A stretch of DNA of 64,000 nucleotides from Treponema sp. OMZ 787 (GTDB lineage Bacteria; Spirochaetota; Spirochaetia; Treponematales; Treponemataceae). The notes below the pieces were generated by a model, which ran no database searches, was not told where the DNA came from, and worked only from the letters and a program-made list of their open reading frames with translations. Positions 17,301 to 26,516 of this stretch are shown here, one piece after another. The stretch spans positions 2,418,001 through 2,482,000 of the forward strand of contig NZ_CP051198.1 in NCBI RefSeq assembly GCF_024181225.1, written 5' to 3'. Numbering within the stretch: the stretch's first letter is position 1; each line of letters opens with the position of its first letter. The position numbers were made by a program, and so were the translations under genes.

Positions 17301-17810
17301 CTATAGAAATATAATAATTAGTCCAAAAGAAAATTCATGACGTTCATCAAGGTCTCGCAAATCTAAATACAATAATCTATCTTTTAAATTCCAACACGGT
17401 AGCATATCCTTATATAACACCCATCCCTCTCCTTCTACATAACGAGCAACTTCAATTTCATTTAAATGATATGCGCCGTATTTCTTTACCAATGTAGAAG
17501 TAATTTTATTTTTGAGATTTTCAGATATTGGTCTACTTTGAGTTCTATCAAAACCAATATATAATCTCTGTTTAAGAAAATCATAGTCTACAGTACAGAA
17601 TACCTCTGTCCAAAAGGTGCCGTATTTAAATGACTGTACATAATAAGTGCCTGCCTCCCAGAAGCCCCATTTTTTATACAGTTGATATAATTCCTCATAT
17701 GATTTAATAGATTTAAAATCATAATGTATTGCATCATATAGTATATGATACCTTTCAGTACAAGAACTAAAACTGAGGGAAAGCACTAATAAAAGTATAA
17801 TCCTCTTCAT
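17301..17810 (-). CDS. Small lipoprotein, unknown
   Basis: This 169-residue protein has a lipoprotein signal (MKRIILLLVLSLSFSSC). The start at 17810 has GGAG 9 bases upstream. A Met five codons earlier would spoil the signal. The mature part is rich in Tyr and Trp (YKKWGFWEAGTYYVQSF, RYVEGEGWVLYKDMLPCW) and has no recognised family. It follows the MORN gene directly, and its 3' end is duplicated at 13026-13069. Confidence 0.65.
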   Translation of the reverse strand: MKRIILLLVLSLSFSSCTERYHILYDAIHYDFKSIKSYEELYQLYKKWGFWEAGTYYVQSFKYGTFWTEVFCTVDYDFLKQRLYIGFDRTQSRPISENLKNKITSTLVKKYGAYHLNEIEVARYVEGEGWVLYKDMLPCWNLKDRLLYLDLRDLDERHEFSFGLIIIFL

Positions 17811-17826
17811 GCTTTTCAACTCCATT

Positions 17827-18558
17827 TTAAATTAATTGTTTGCTTTTCTTTTTAATCTTAATTATAAAAACAACATTTAAAATAAATGAAATCAAAAGCA
17901 AAATTGTTGTCACATCCAATAACACGGAAGACATTTTATTTTTCCAAATATATTTATAAGGTAATTCTCCATTTGAAAATTTTCCCTGATATATTTTACC
18001 GTTTTGTTTTGTCAAAGTTCCAAAGCCGTCAAATTTACCGTTCACAAAATTACCAATATAACTATCACCATTTGAAAATTTATAAACACCGTGGCCTTCA
18101 AGTTTTGTATTTACAAAATTACCTGAACGTACAGCCCCGTCATTATATTTGATTTTACCTTTTCCATTTAAAAAACCGTTTTTAAAGATACCTTCAAAAA
18201 TATTTCCTGTTGATGTTTTTAATACGCCGTTTCCTTCATATATACCGGCATTGACTTCCCCTTCATATGAAGATCCATCACTGTACAAAATAAAAGCTTT
18301 ACCTATTTGCAATCCATTAAAGTAATTGCCTTTGTAAGTATATGAATTTGTTGTCATTTCGCCATAGCCATGAAACAATCCATTTTGATATTCTCCTTCA
18401 TACTTATCGCCATTTGGCCATATCTGAACCGCCTTGCCTGAAAACATTCCATCTTTTAAACTACCATGATAAGTTGAACCATCAGGAAGTAACACTTCAA
18501 CAGCAAATAAAACTATATTTACAATAAACAATATAATCACTATAGTATTTTTTTTCAT
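17827..18558 (-). CDS. MORN-repeat membrane protein
   Basis: This 243-residue protein has an N-terminal signal or anchor (residues 4-19), about eight MORN repeats (for example GDKYEGEYQNGLFHGYGEM and GDSYIGNFVNGKFDGFGTL) over residues 24-205, and a C-terminal transmembrane helix with a basic tail (FIIKIKKKSKQLI). MORN repeats form an extended beta surface used in membrane or protein binding. The domain should lie outside the cytoplasm if the first helix is a signal sequence. AGGTG precedes the ATG. It is absent from the collapsed block copy at 13 kb. Confidence 0.85.
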   Translation of the reverse strand: MKKNTIVIILFIVNIVLFAVEVLLPDGSTYHGSLKDGMFSGKAVQIWPNGDKYEGEYQNGLFHGYGEMTTNSYTYKGNYFNGLQIGKAFILYSDGSSYEGEVNAGIYEGNGVLKTSTGNIFEGIFKNGFLNGKGKIKYNDGAVRSGNFVNTKLEGHGVYKFSNGDSYIGNFVNGKFDGFGTLTKQNGKIYQGKFSNGELPYKYIWKNKMSSVLLDVTTILLLISFILNVVFIIKIKKKSKQLI

Positions 18559-18739
18559 ATTTCACCTACATAATTATAAAATATTTTATATTTTTATTAT
18601 CACACAAACTACAAAAATAAACAAGCATCAGCATCAAGTTACTTTTAAACATAACCTAGCGCTCTGTGCAGCAATATCGATCCATTTTTTTGACACAATT
18701 GCTGGCAGAGGCGTGAGATACTTGGATTTTGAACAAAAA

Positions 18740-19057
18740 TCAGCTTTCATCAAACATATGATCATATTTTTTATACCAAAAATAAGGCAAGACATGGCAC
18801 CCCATCACATACAAATACAATAAGCCTGTTAAAATCCATAGCACTAACGAAATAAAAGATATAAAATTTGTATAATACCACTGTAAAGCGGACACCTCAA
18901 CAACTTTCATATCTTCCTTAGCAACTAAATAATAATTACCTTTAATAATCATTGTAGTATTAAAGATGAAATTCTCACAATCACAATATTTATCCATTCT
19001 AAGCAAAATTGTAAATATTATAGTCAATATTATAATGCATATTCCAAATTTTTTCAT
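18740..19057 (-). CDS. Small two-helix membrane protein, unknown
   Basis: This 105-residue protein has membrane segments near residues 3-20 and 66-88, with a Cys-containing polar loop between (MDKYCDCENFIF). It overlaps the upstream lipoprotein gene by the 4 bases ATGA. No family was recognised. An internally deleted copy of it survives at 13128-13200. Confidence 0.6.
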   Translation of the reverse strand: MKKFGICIIILTIIFTILLRMDKYCDCENFIFNTTMIIKGNYYLVAKEDMKVVEVSALQWYYTNFISFISLVLWILTGLLYLYVMGCHVLPYFWYKKYDHMFDES

Positions 19058-19893
19058 ATTTCATTTCCCAAATTAAAAAAATCAAAATTATACCAATCAA
19101 TATTAGCCCATCTTTTTTTATCTCCGTTAAGATAAGTACCTTCAAAAATTTTCATATTACCAAATCTAATTTCCAAATACAGTCCTAAAGCATACATATT
19201 CATTCCATATAAATCTTTTGATACCCTTTCAAATTCAGAAACTATTTTACTTTCCGCATATTTACAAATTTCGGCTTCTTGAATTTTATCAATTTTAGAT
19301 TTTGTATCTATCACAACACAAACAACAGACCCTTTCAAAGCTTTAAATATTTTTACATTTTCAATATTCTTGTTTAGAGATTTTAAATCTTTTACAAAAT
19401 TTTCTACATCAACATTTCCTATAGCTCTATCTCTATCTATATCAATATCAATATTTTCATAATAGTCGAATTCGTTTATTTTAAAATCAAAAGAAGTATA
19501 CAATAAAATTCTGTTATTTACAAAAATACGCAGTTTAACAATAGTATCGTTTTTAATAAACTTATCAATATCTTCATAAGCGGAAGGATATTTCTTTGAT
19601 GTTTTAGTTATAACATGAGAAAAATATGTTTGTGTATTTTTAATACTAGTCACATTTACATCTTTCGAAAAATAAAAATTAAAATTAACTATATTTTCAG
19701 ACACATAAACGGAACATTTTTTTAAATTTTCTATTTTATATAATTCCCAAAAATTACCTTTATCCTCAATGTATATTCTATCTTTTTCATTTGAAAGATC
19801 AAAACATTTTTCGGGAACACCATTGTTATGATTTTCAACGGAACAAGAAAAAAGCAATAACAAAATACAAATAAGATAAAAAAGTTTTTTCAT
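19054..19893 (-). CDS. Hypothetical lipoprotein
   Basis: This 279-residue protein starts with a lipoprotein signal, MKKLFYLICILLLLFSC, with acylated Cys at 17. The mature part is Lys/Asp/Asn-rich with alternating strands, and no family was recognised. It is the first gene of a four-gene minus-strand group (lipoprotein, small membrane protein, MORN protein, small lipoprotein). Confidence 0.65.
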   Translation of the reverse strand: MKKLFYLICILLLLFSCSVENHNNGVPEKCFDLSNEKDRIYIEDKGNFWELYKIENLKKCSVYVSENIVNFNFYFSKDVNVTSIKNTQTYFSHVITKTSKKYPSAYEDIDKFIKNDTIVKLRIFVNNRILLYTSFDFKINEFDYYENIDIDIDRDRAIGNVDVENFVKDLKSLNKNIENVKIFKALKGSVVCVVIDTKSKIDKIQEAEICKYAESKIVSEFERVSKDLYGMNMYALGLYLEIRFGNMKIFEGTYLNGDKKRWANIDWYNFDFFNLGNEI

Positions 19894-19929
19894 ACTCTCA
19901 CAAAAATATTTATTTCCCCATATAATAAA

Positions 19930-19965
19930 AACCCGGCAAGACCTAAATGGCCCCGCCGGTTAAAA
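19930..19965 (-). terminator. Intrinsic terminator after eno
   Basis: On the minus strand AACCGGC pairs with GCCGGGTT (one bulged base) around a loop, followed by a T run (TTTTTATT). It lies about 10 bases past the eno stop codon. Confidence 0.7.
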
Positions 19966-19975
19966 CTATCATCTT

Positions 19976-21352
<1,377 letters not shown>

Positions 21353-21427
21353 TCACACATCCTCTTACGGAATTTAATCTGCTCGTTTAAAATAAAAAAT
21401 AAGAATAAATTTTCTACATTCTTAACC

Positions 21428-21456
21428 TTGCATTTTTTAAAAATATAGTGTATCCT
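21428..21456 (+). promoter_or_regulatory. Possible sigma-70 promoter for the EF-G-like gene
   Basis: TTGCAT (21428-21433) and TATCCT (21451-21456) are 17 bases apart in the divergent eno/EF-G spacer, about 50 bases before the ATG. The match to consensus is only partial. Confidence 0.3.
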
Positions 21457-21508
21457 TATTCTGTGATTAAATTTTTAAGCTTTTACGCTTTATATAAAAG
21501 GAGTTTTT

Positions 21509-23587
21509 ATGGGATTTACAACGGATAAAATCAGAACCATCGCCGTTGCCGGACACGGTCAATCGGGCAAAACCAGTCTTGTGGAACACTTGCTCTATGT
21601 TTCGGGCCTTATCGATAAGGCAGAATCGGTAGACTCGGGAAAAACCGTGACGGACTACAGTCAGGAAGAAATCGATCGAAAAATATCTATTTACTCAACC
21701 TTAGTTAACTTACAAAAAGACGATAAGCTCATAAACATTTGGGATACTCCCGGAGCTTCTGATTTTATCGGTGAAGTAATCGCAGCCTTCCGCTCATCCG
21801 AATCAGCCCTCATAGTTTTAGACGGAAGATCGGGCGTACAAATCGAAACAATTAAATACTGGCGCGACCTCGACAGAAGAAACAAGCCCCGCTTGGTTTT
21901 TGCAAATAAGATGGATGAAGGCAGGGCCGACTTCGATAACTGTATAGCCGACGTTAAAAAGCAGTTTCAGGTAGATGTCTTCCCTGTAAGCTTCCCCATG
22001 GGCACAGGAGACGATTTTAAGGGCGTTGTAGACGTGCTTCACGGAAAGGCCTATAAAATAGAAGGCGGAAAAGAAGTAGAAACCGAAATTCCTGCCGAAT
22101 ATCAAGATAAGTACAAGGAAGCCTTGGAGGTTTTAGCCGGAGCTGCAGCCGAAGGTGATGAGGAACTACTCGTAAAATTTATAGATGAAGGAGAGCTTTC
22201 TCCTGAAGAAATCAGCCGAGGTCTTACCCTTGCTATGGCAGATAATAGGATTGTTCCTCTTTTTGCAGGTTCAGCCCTCAATAATTCGGGTCTTACATCT
22301 CTTTTACGCTTTATAAGCGAAATTCTTCCCTCACCGGAAGGTGCCCTCGAAAGAGGAGTTACAAAAGAAGGAGAAGAAATCTCAATCAAACTTGATCCTT
22401 CTGCCCCTCTTTCGGCAATCGTAGTAAAAACATCCAACGACCAGTTCTCAGGCAGACTTTCCTATGTAAAGGTTATTACGGGAACCCTCTCAGCCGACTC
22501 CGAGGTCTTTAACCTTAGAGAAGAAAAAAAGGAAAGGGTCGGTAAGATTTATAAGATCTTGGGTAAAAAGCTTACAGAAGTAAAAGAAATTGCCGCAGGA
22601 GATGTAGGCGTTTTGGTAAAGCTTGCAAGCACAAAGACAAACGATACCTTGGCTGCCTCTGCCGATGCAGTACCCTTTGTGCGGCTTAGAACACCCGAGC
22701 CCATCTACTCTTTGGCCGTTTCGGCAATAGATAAAAAGAATGACGATAAGGTCAGCGAGCAGCTCTTTAGAGCTTGCGAAGAAGATATGACCCTTTCATT
22801 CGCATTCAATGCCGAAACAAAGCAAAATGTCCTTTCAGGCATGGGCGACTTACATACAAGTATAGTTTTGGATAAGGTAAAAAAACAGTCCAAGGTCGAA
22901 ATCCAAACCTCAATCCCCCGCATTGCCTATCGGGAAACGATTCAGCGCAAATCTCAAGCAGAATACACGCATAAAAAGCAGTCAGGCGGTCACGGACAAT
23001 TCGGAAGGGTTGTTTTGGCTATCGAACCTCTCCCTAGAGGAGAAAAATACAAGTTTACGAATGCCGTCTTCGGAGGAGCCATCTCCAAGGGCTACATACC
23101 CGGTGTCGAAAAAGGCGTTATTGAGGCTATGGAAAAGGGAGTTTCGGCAGGCTACCCTGTAGTGGATGTTGCCGTAACCGTTCTTGACGGTAAAGAGCAC
23201 CCCGTAGACTCATCCGAAATGGCTTTTAAAATTGCGGCTAGAAACGCCTTTAAGGATGCAATGCGCAATGCAGGCCCCATCCTCCTTGAACCCATTATGA
23301 ACCTGACCGTATTTGTCGAAAACTCATACCTCGGAGACATAATGAGCGACCTTTCTTCCCGCCGAGGAAGAATCCTAGGCCAGTCCTCGCCTGCAAGCGG
23401 CATTGAAGAAATCAGGGCACAGGTTCCACATAAAGAACTTTTGCGCTATGCAATAGACCTCCGCTCAATGACAAGCGGTACCGGCTCCTTTGAAATGTCC
23501 TTCGACCACTATGACCCGATATCGGGCAAGATTGCCGATGAAATAATAGCCGAAGCCAAGGCCTTTATGGAAGAACAAGAAGAATAG
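21509..23587 (+). CDS. EF-G-like translational GTPase paralogue with altered G3 motif
   Basis: This 692-residue protein has the five-domain layout of elongation factor G. The G1 loop is GHGQSGKT rather than AHIDAGKT, G4 is NKMD, and domain IV contains the TYIPGVEKG-like stretch KGYIPGVEKGVIEAM. The G3 box reads DTPGASD instead of DTPGHVD, so the His that activates water for GTP hydrolysis in EF-G and EF-Tu is replaced by Ala. It thus belongs to the divergent EF-G-like group (FusA2/spd type) found beside a standard EF-G in spirochaetes. AAAGGAG precedes the ATG. Its role may be recycling or stress translation, which is inference. Confidence 0.9.
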   Translation: MGFTTDKIRTIAVAGHGQSGKTSLVEHLLYVSGLIDKAESVDSGKTVTDYSQEEIDRKISIYSTLVNLQKDDKLINIWDTPGASDFIGEVIAAFRSSESALIVLDGRSGVQIETIKYWRDLDRRNKPRLVFANKMDEGRADFDNCIADVKKQFQVDVFPVSFPMGTGDDFKGVVDVLHGKAYKIEGGKEVETEIPAEYQDKYKEALEVLAGAAAEGDEELLVKFIDEGELSPEEISRGLTLAMADNRIVPLFAGSALNNSGLTSLLRFISEILPSPEGALERGVTKEGEEISIKLDPSAPLSAIVVKTSNDQFSGRLSYVKVITGTLSADSEVFNLREEKKERVGKIYKILGKKLTEVKEIAAGDVGVLVKLASTKTNDTLAASADAVPFVRLRTPEPIYSLAVSAIDKKNDDKVSEQLFRACEEDMTLSFAFNAETKQNVLSGMGDLHTSIVLDKVKKQSKVEIQTSIPRIAYRETIQRKSQAEYTHKKQSGGHGQFGRVVLAIEPLPRGEKYKFTNAVFGGAISKGYIPGVEKGVIEAMEKGVSAGYPVVDVAVTVLDGKEHPVDSSEMAFKIAARNAFKDAMRNAGPILLEPIMNLTVFVENSYLGDIMSDLSSRRGRILGQSSPASGIEEIRAQVPHKELLRYAIDLRSMTSGTGSFEMSFDHYDPISGKIADEIIAEAKAFMEEQEE

Positions 23588-23606
23588 GCTAAAGCCTAAA
23601 CAAAAA

Positions 23607-23640
23607 AACACCCTATCAGGAACGATGGGGTGTTTTTTTT
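23607..23640 (+). terminator. Intrinsic terminator after the EF-G-like gene
   Basis: AACACCC (23607-23613) pairs with GGGTGTT (23628-23634), followed by a run of T to 23640. It lies 20 bases past the stop codon. Confidence 0.88.
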
Positions 23641-23743
23641 GTTTAGATGCGGCATTTTAACTTGCTGCATACCGAAAGCGAAGAGCAGAAACCGGTTGAC
23701 ATTCGTCCGGCAGCATTACCGGCATAAAATCCTATTACAATAC

Positions 23744-23878
23744 GCAAGCCAGGCGGAAGCCAAGATTGTTGTTCCTGTTGTCAGGACTGTTGTTGTTCCG
23801 TTTGCCTACAGTGCAGTTGTTCGCGTTGTTGTTCCAGCTGCCGCCGCGTTTAACACGGTTAGTACCCGACGCACCACC
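23744..23878 (-). repeat. DGR template repeat (TR)
   Basis: This is a non-genic 135-base copy of the C-terminal coding end of the two neighbouring FGE-like lipoproteins. Translated in their frame it reads [12 protein letters not shown], then KRNNN and [10 protein letters not shown]. The positions that differ among the proteins are AAC, AAT or AAA codons here. Against the 25356-26366 gene, about 21 bases differ and every one is at a TR adenine, apart from changes in the last bases past the LGFR codons. No FGE homology exists upstream of it, so it is not a truncated gene. The A-poor end (coding CTTGGCTTCCGCCTGGCTTG) is the likely initiation-of-mutagenic-homology end. Confidence 0.9.
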
Positions 23879-23916
23879 TTATAAAGTCCATACCGTTTTT
23901 TACTCAAAAATTTTCG

Positions 23917-24099
23917 AGCCGCTAAAGCGGCTGACACAGTGCAGTTTTATTTTCAAAAATACACTGCACCACAAAACACATTTTGCCTATTCGGTTTCAC
24001 CGCTTTACCGCCATGGACGGCGGTGGTTCCAGCATTACGATGTTTTGCCGTGAGGCAAAACTCGAAACTCAAAATCGGACACGGATGTCCGATTTTGAG
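23917..24099. repeat. Array of five hairpins between TR and variable repeat 1
   Basis: Inverted repeats in order are 23917-23932 (AGCCGC/GCGGCT), 23939-23969 (GTGCAGT/ACTGCAC), 24007-24024 (ACCGCC/GGCGGT), 24042-24061 (GTTTTGCC/GGCAAAAC) and 24068-24099 (14-base perfect arms CTCAAAATCGGACA, loop CGGA). The last three form a unit that recurs at 29139-29231 with paired base changes. This stretch holds no gene. Confidence 0.85.
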
Positions 24100-24124
24100 T
24101 ACCTCTCCGGCAAAATGCGTGAAC

Positions 24125-25312
24125 TCAAGGGCACCAAGCCAGGCGGAAGCCAAGACTGATGAACCCGTCGCCAGGACTGATGCCGTTCCGTTCGCCTACA
24201 GCGCAGTAGTACGCGTAGTAGCTCCAACCGCCGCCACGCCTGACGCGGTCAGCACCCGACGCGGCCCCTTGAGGATCGATAACCTCTCCTGCTCCTATGC
24301 TGCCATACCAGTCAAAACACCATTCCCAAACATTTCCCGACATATCATATAAGCCAAGAGCATTCGGATCTTTACTTTTTACCGCAGCCGTCTTAGTTGT
24401 AGCAGGGGTTTGATCTACCCAATCGGTTCCGTTCCACCATTCATCATACACGGCAACTCTTGTAAGTTCATCCCGTAAAGTTTCCCAAGTTTCTCCTGCG
24501 GGTAAAGCAAGTCCTGAAAAGCCTATGGGCTTTTTTGCTCCGCTTGCACTGTTTAATTTGGTAAGCCACACATCGCCGTATTGTGCCGCATTTTCAGTAT
24601 TGCTTCCCTGCCAACGGGCCGCATATTCCCACTCAGCTTCGGTCGGAAGTCTAAAGCCTTTTTTCTTCATATCGGCATAGGCTTTATCGCAAATAAATTC
24701 TGTCGATGATCCTTCAACTTTCTTTGTTGCGTCTTTTAATACCGCAGCACCAGAAGCATTGCTTTCGCGGTATACGCATTGCTCATCGGAGCCCAGCTTT
24801 ATTTGAGTATACGCATTACACCACACTATGCAGTCCCTCCAGCTTATATTCGTTACAGGCTGCTCTTCGTCATTTCCGGTTCCATCACTGCCTTTTCGCC
24901 CCTCATTGGCAAATACATACCCATGTTCAGGTTTTACCGCCTCGTCGTAGACTTCTTTCCACAGTTTATACGTTACCTCTGTTTTGCCGAGCTTGTAGGG
25001 GCTTAATTTTACCTTCCGGTCTTTAATAAATACACCTTTCCAATAATCTTGAGATCCGGGTAAGGTGTAGTCAGGGTCAACGCCTAGAATACCTTTTGCA
25101 GGAGGGGTTATTTTTACAAAGCCGTCGCCTGTATCTTCAAAAGAGCCTACAGCGGGTGGCGTGGGCGGGGTGCCGCCTCCCCCGCCTGACTGCGGGCAGG
25201 CTGTAAGGACCATGGCCAATATTGCGGCTATGATGAGTGCCGCGGCTCTTTTCAGTGCACAGAGCCTGCCGCTTGAAGCGGCTGAGCTCTTGTTCAAATT
25301 TAATTTTATCAT
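24125..25312 (-). CDS. TvpA-like variable lipoprotein 1 (FGE/C-type-lectin fold, DGR target)
   Basis: This 395-residue protein has a lipoprotein signal ending at Cys 39 (AILAMVLTAC), a Gly/Pro linker, then a formylglycine-generating-enzyme (SUMF1) fold: GKTEVTYKLWKEVYDEAV, GFRLPTEAEWEYAARWQG, DMSGNVWEWCFDWYG and a final GFRLAW. The last about 44 residues are the variable repeat. This fold is the one used by the T. denticola DGR protein TvpA for ligand display. A surface binding role is therefore more likely than enzyme activity. The start at 25312 has TAGGAG 7 bases upstream. A longer frame reads into the previous gene. Confidence 0.9.
   Translation of the reverse strand: MIKLNLNKSSAASSGRLCALKRAAALIIAAILAMVLTACPQSGGGGGTPPTPPAVGSFEDTGDGFVKITPPAKGILGVDPDYTLPGSQDYWKGVFIKDRKVKLSPYKLGKTEVTYKLWKEVYDEAVKPEHGYVFANEGRKGSDGTGNDEEQPVTNISWRDCIVWCNAYTQIKLGSDEQCVYRESNASGAAVLKDATKKVEGSSTEFICDKAYADMKKKGFRLPTEAEWEYAARWQGSNTENAAQYGDVWLTKLNSASGAKKPIGFSGLALPAGETWETLRDELTRVAVYDEWWNGTDWVDQTPATTKTAAVKSKDPNALGLYDMSGNVWEWCFDWYGSIGAGEVIDPQGAASGADRVRRGGGWSYYAYYCAVGERNGISPGDGFISLGFRLAWCP
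24135..24267 (-). repeat. DGR variable repeat 1 (VR1)
   Basis: This is the C-terminal coding segment of the 24125-25312 gene. Against the TR it shows about 22 changes at TR adenines. From the TGG codon to the LGFRL codons every change is at an adenine. Four other changes (three of them T/C at third positions) are confined to the 5' part. The A-free 3' end CTTGGCTTCCGCCTGGCTTG is identical to the TR. Confidence 0.9.
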
Positions 25313-25355
25313 ATATTTTCTCCTAAAAAATGATATGCTGTTTATATGTGTGAAC

Positions 25356-26366
25356 TTAGGGCAGACAAACCAGCCGGAAGCCAAGATTGATGTCCCTGAT
25401 GACAGGACTGCTGCCGTACCGTCCGCCTACAGTGCAGTAGTCCGCGTAGTAGTACCAGCAGCCGCCGCGAAGAACACGGTCAGGACCCGACGCACCACCC
25501 GCCGGATCTTGACCGCCCGTAGGTGTTGTGCTGCTGTACCAATCCCAGCACCATTCCCATACGTTCCCGCTCATGTCGTATAAGCCGTAAGCGTTCGGCT
25601 GCTTCATTTTCACTTGGTGTGTCTTGTTACCGCTGTTTTCATTATACCACGCATAGTTTACGAGCTGTGCTTTCTCATTCGTTCCCGCCCATTTATAGTC
25701 TTTTCCGCCCTTGGCAGCCCATTCCCATTCCGCCTCCGTCGGTAAGCGGAAGCCGTTTTTACTCATGTCCAATACGGCGTTATTCCAATCACTGTTATCC
25801 GATGTAGGGATAGCACTAAAATTCAATGTATCGAAGTTTACGCCGGTAACCGTGTAACACGGATCAAGATTGCACAACTTACTCAGCTTATTGCAAAATG
25901 CTATACACTGATACCAATTTACATACTCTACCGGCCGCTTTTCCTGCACTTCACCGCTTGTAATATTTGTATCATAGGTGTTACTACCAACCGTTTTATT
26001 TCCCGTATTATCAAAAAAACTCGGATTAGTGCCCATCACCGCCTGCCACAGCTCCTGCGTTACTTCGGTCTCTCCTATCCGGTAGGCAGTCAGGCTTACC
26101 GTGTGCGGTGCATTGTTGCCGGTGTTATCGGTGTGCCCTACGGTTCCGTTCGTTACGGCGGCTATCTTCTTCATCGTAAAGCTTACCCCGCCTACCGTGT
26201 AGGTTTTGTCGGCAGACGGTGCGGGCGGTGTTCCGCCTCCGCCCGAACCGCCCGCGCTGTTGGGACAGCCGGTAAAGATAAGTGCGATGAGCAGCACAAA
26301 AGCCGCTCCCAAAAAGGCATGTGCCTTGGCAAATGCCTTGGGCTTGTTGTTTGTAAACTTTGTCAT
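25356..26366 (-). CDS. TvpA-like variable lipoprotein 2 (FGE/C-type-lectin fold, DGR target)
   Basis: This 336-residue protein has a lipoprotein signal ending at Cys 34 (LIALIFTGC), a Gly-rich linker and an FGE-sulfatase fold: RIGETEVTQELWQAVMG, PVEYVNWYQCIAFCNKLS, GFRLPTEAEWEWAAKGG, DMSGNVWEWCWDWYSS and a final NLGFRLVC. The last about 43 residues form the variable repeat, with three Tyr in a row after RGGCW. CAGGAGG precedes the ATG. It is followed by variable lipoprotein 1 and then the template repeat, all on the same strand. Confidence 0.92.
   Translation of the reverse strand: MTKFTNNKPKAFAKAHAFLGAAFVLLIALIFTGCPNSAGGSGGGGTPPAPSADKTYTVGGVSFTMKKIAAVTNGTVGHTDNTGNNAPHTVSLTAYRIGETEVTQELWQAVMGTNPSFFDNTGNKTVGSNTYDTNITSGEVQEKRPVEYVNWYQCIAFCNKLSKLCNLDPCYTVTGVNFDTLNFSAIPTSDNSDWNNAVLDMSKNGFRLPTEAEWEWAAKGGKDYKWAGTNEKAQLVNYAWYNENSGNKTHQVKMKQPNAYGLYDMSGNVWEWCWDWYSSTTPTGGQDPAGGASGPDRVLRGGCWYYYADYCTVGGRYGSSPVIRDINLGFRLVCLP
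25371..25499 (-). repeat. DGR variable repeat 2 (VR2)
   Basis: This is the C-terminal coding segment of the 25356-26366 gene. Compared with the TR from the shared GGTGGTGCGTCGGGT to the NLGF codons, about 21 substitutions are seen and all fall on TR adenines (AAC to TAC, GAC, GGC, AGC or ATC; AAA to CTT or GGA). Non-adenine bases in that span are unchanged. Confidence 0.93.
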
Positions 26367-26410
26367 ATATTCCTCCTGTCAAAGTTTTTTTTAATGTGTA
26401 ATGTGTAATT

Positions 26411-26504
26411 GGTAATTTATCGAATTACCGTTCCGGATACCCTCGAACGCTGCTTCGAGATACTCTCGAACACTGCTTCGAGGATGCGTCGAATTATGCT
26501 TCGA
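26411..26504. repeat. Tandem hairpin spacer between the DUF4469-type gene and variable lipoprotein 2
   Basis: The 150-base gap holds GGTAATT/AATTACC (about 26411-26429), then CTCGAA/TTCGAG twice (26442-26459 and 26465-26482) and TCGAA/TTCGA (26489-26504). The unit is a roughly 20-base imperfect repeat. It would sit in the leader of the variable-lipoprotein transcript. Whether it regulates is unknown. Confidence 0.6.
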
Positions 26505-26516
26505 TGTACCGGCGAA

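Noticed and set aside
23744-23878. Third, truncated FGE lipoprotein gene
   Set aside because: No FGE homology continues upstream, and the codons at the variable positions are almost uniformly AAC, which fits a template repeat rather than a decayed gene.
24125-26366. Sulfatase-modifying enzyme function for the two FGE-fold proteins
   Set aside because: They are lipoproteins whose C-terminal active-site region is a variable repeat. Ligand display as in TvpA is the better reading.
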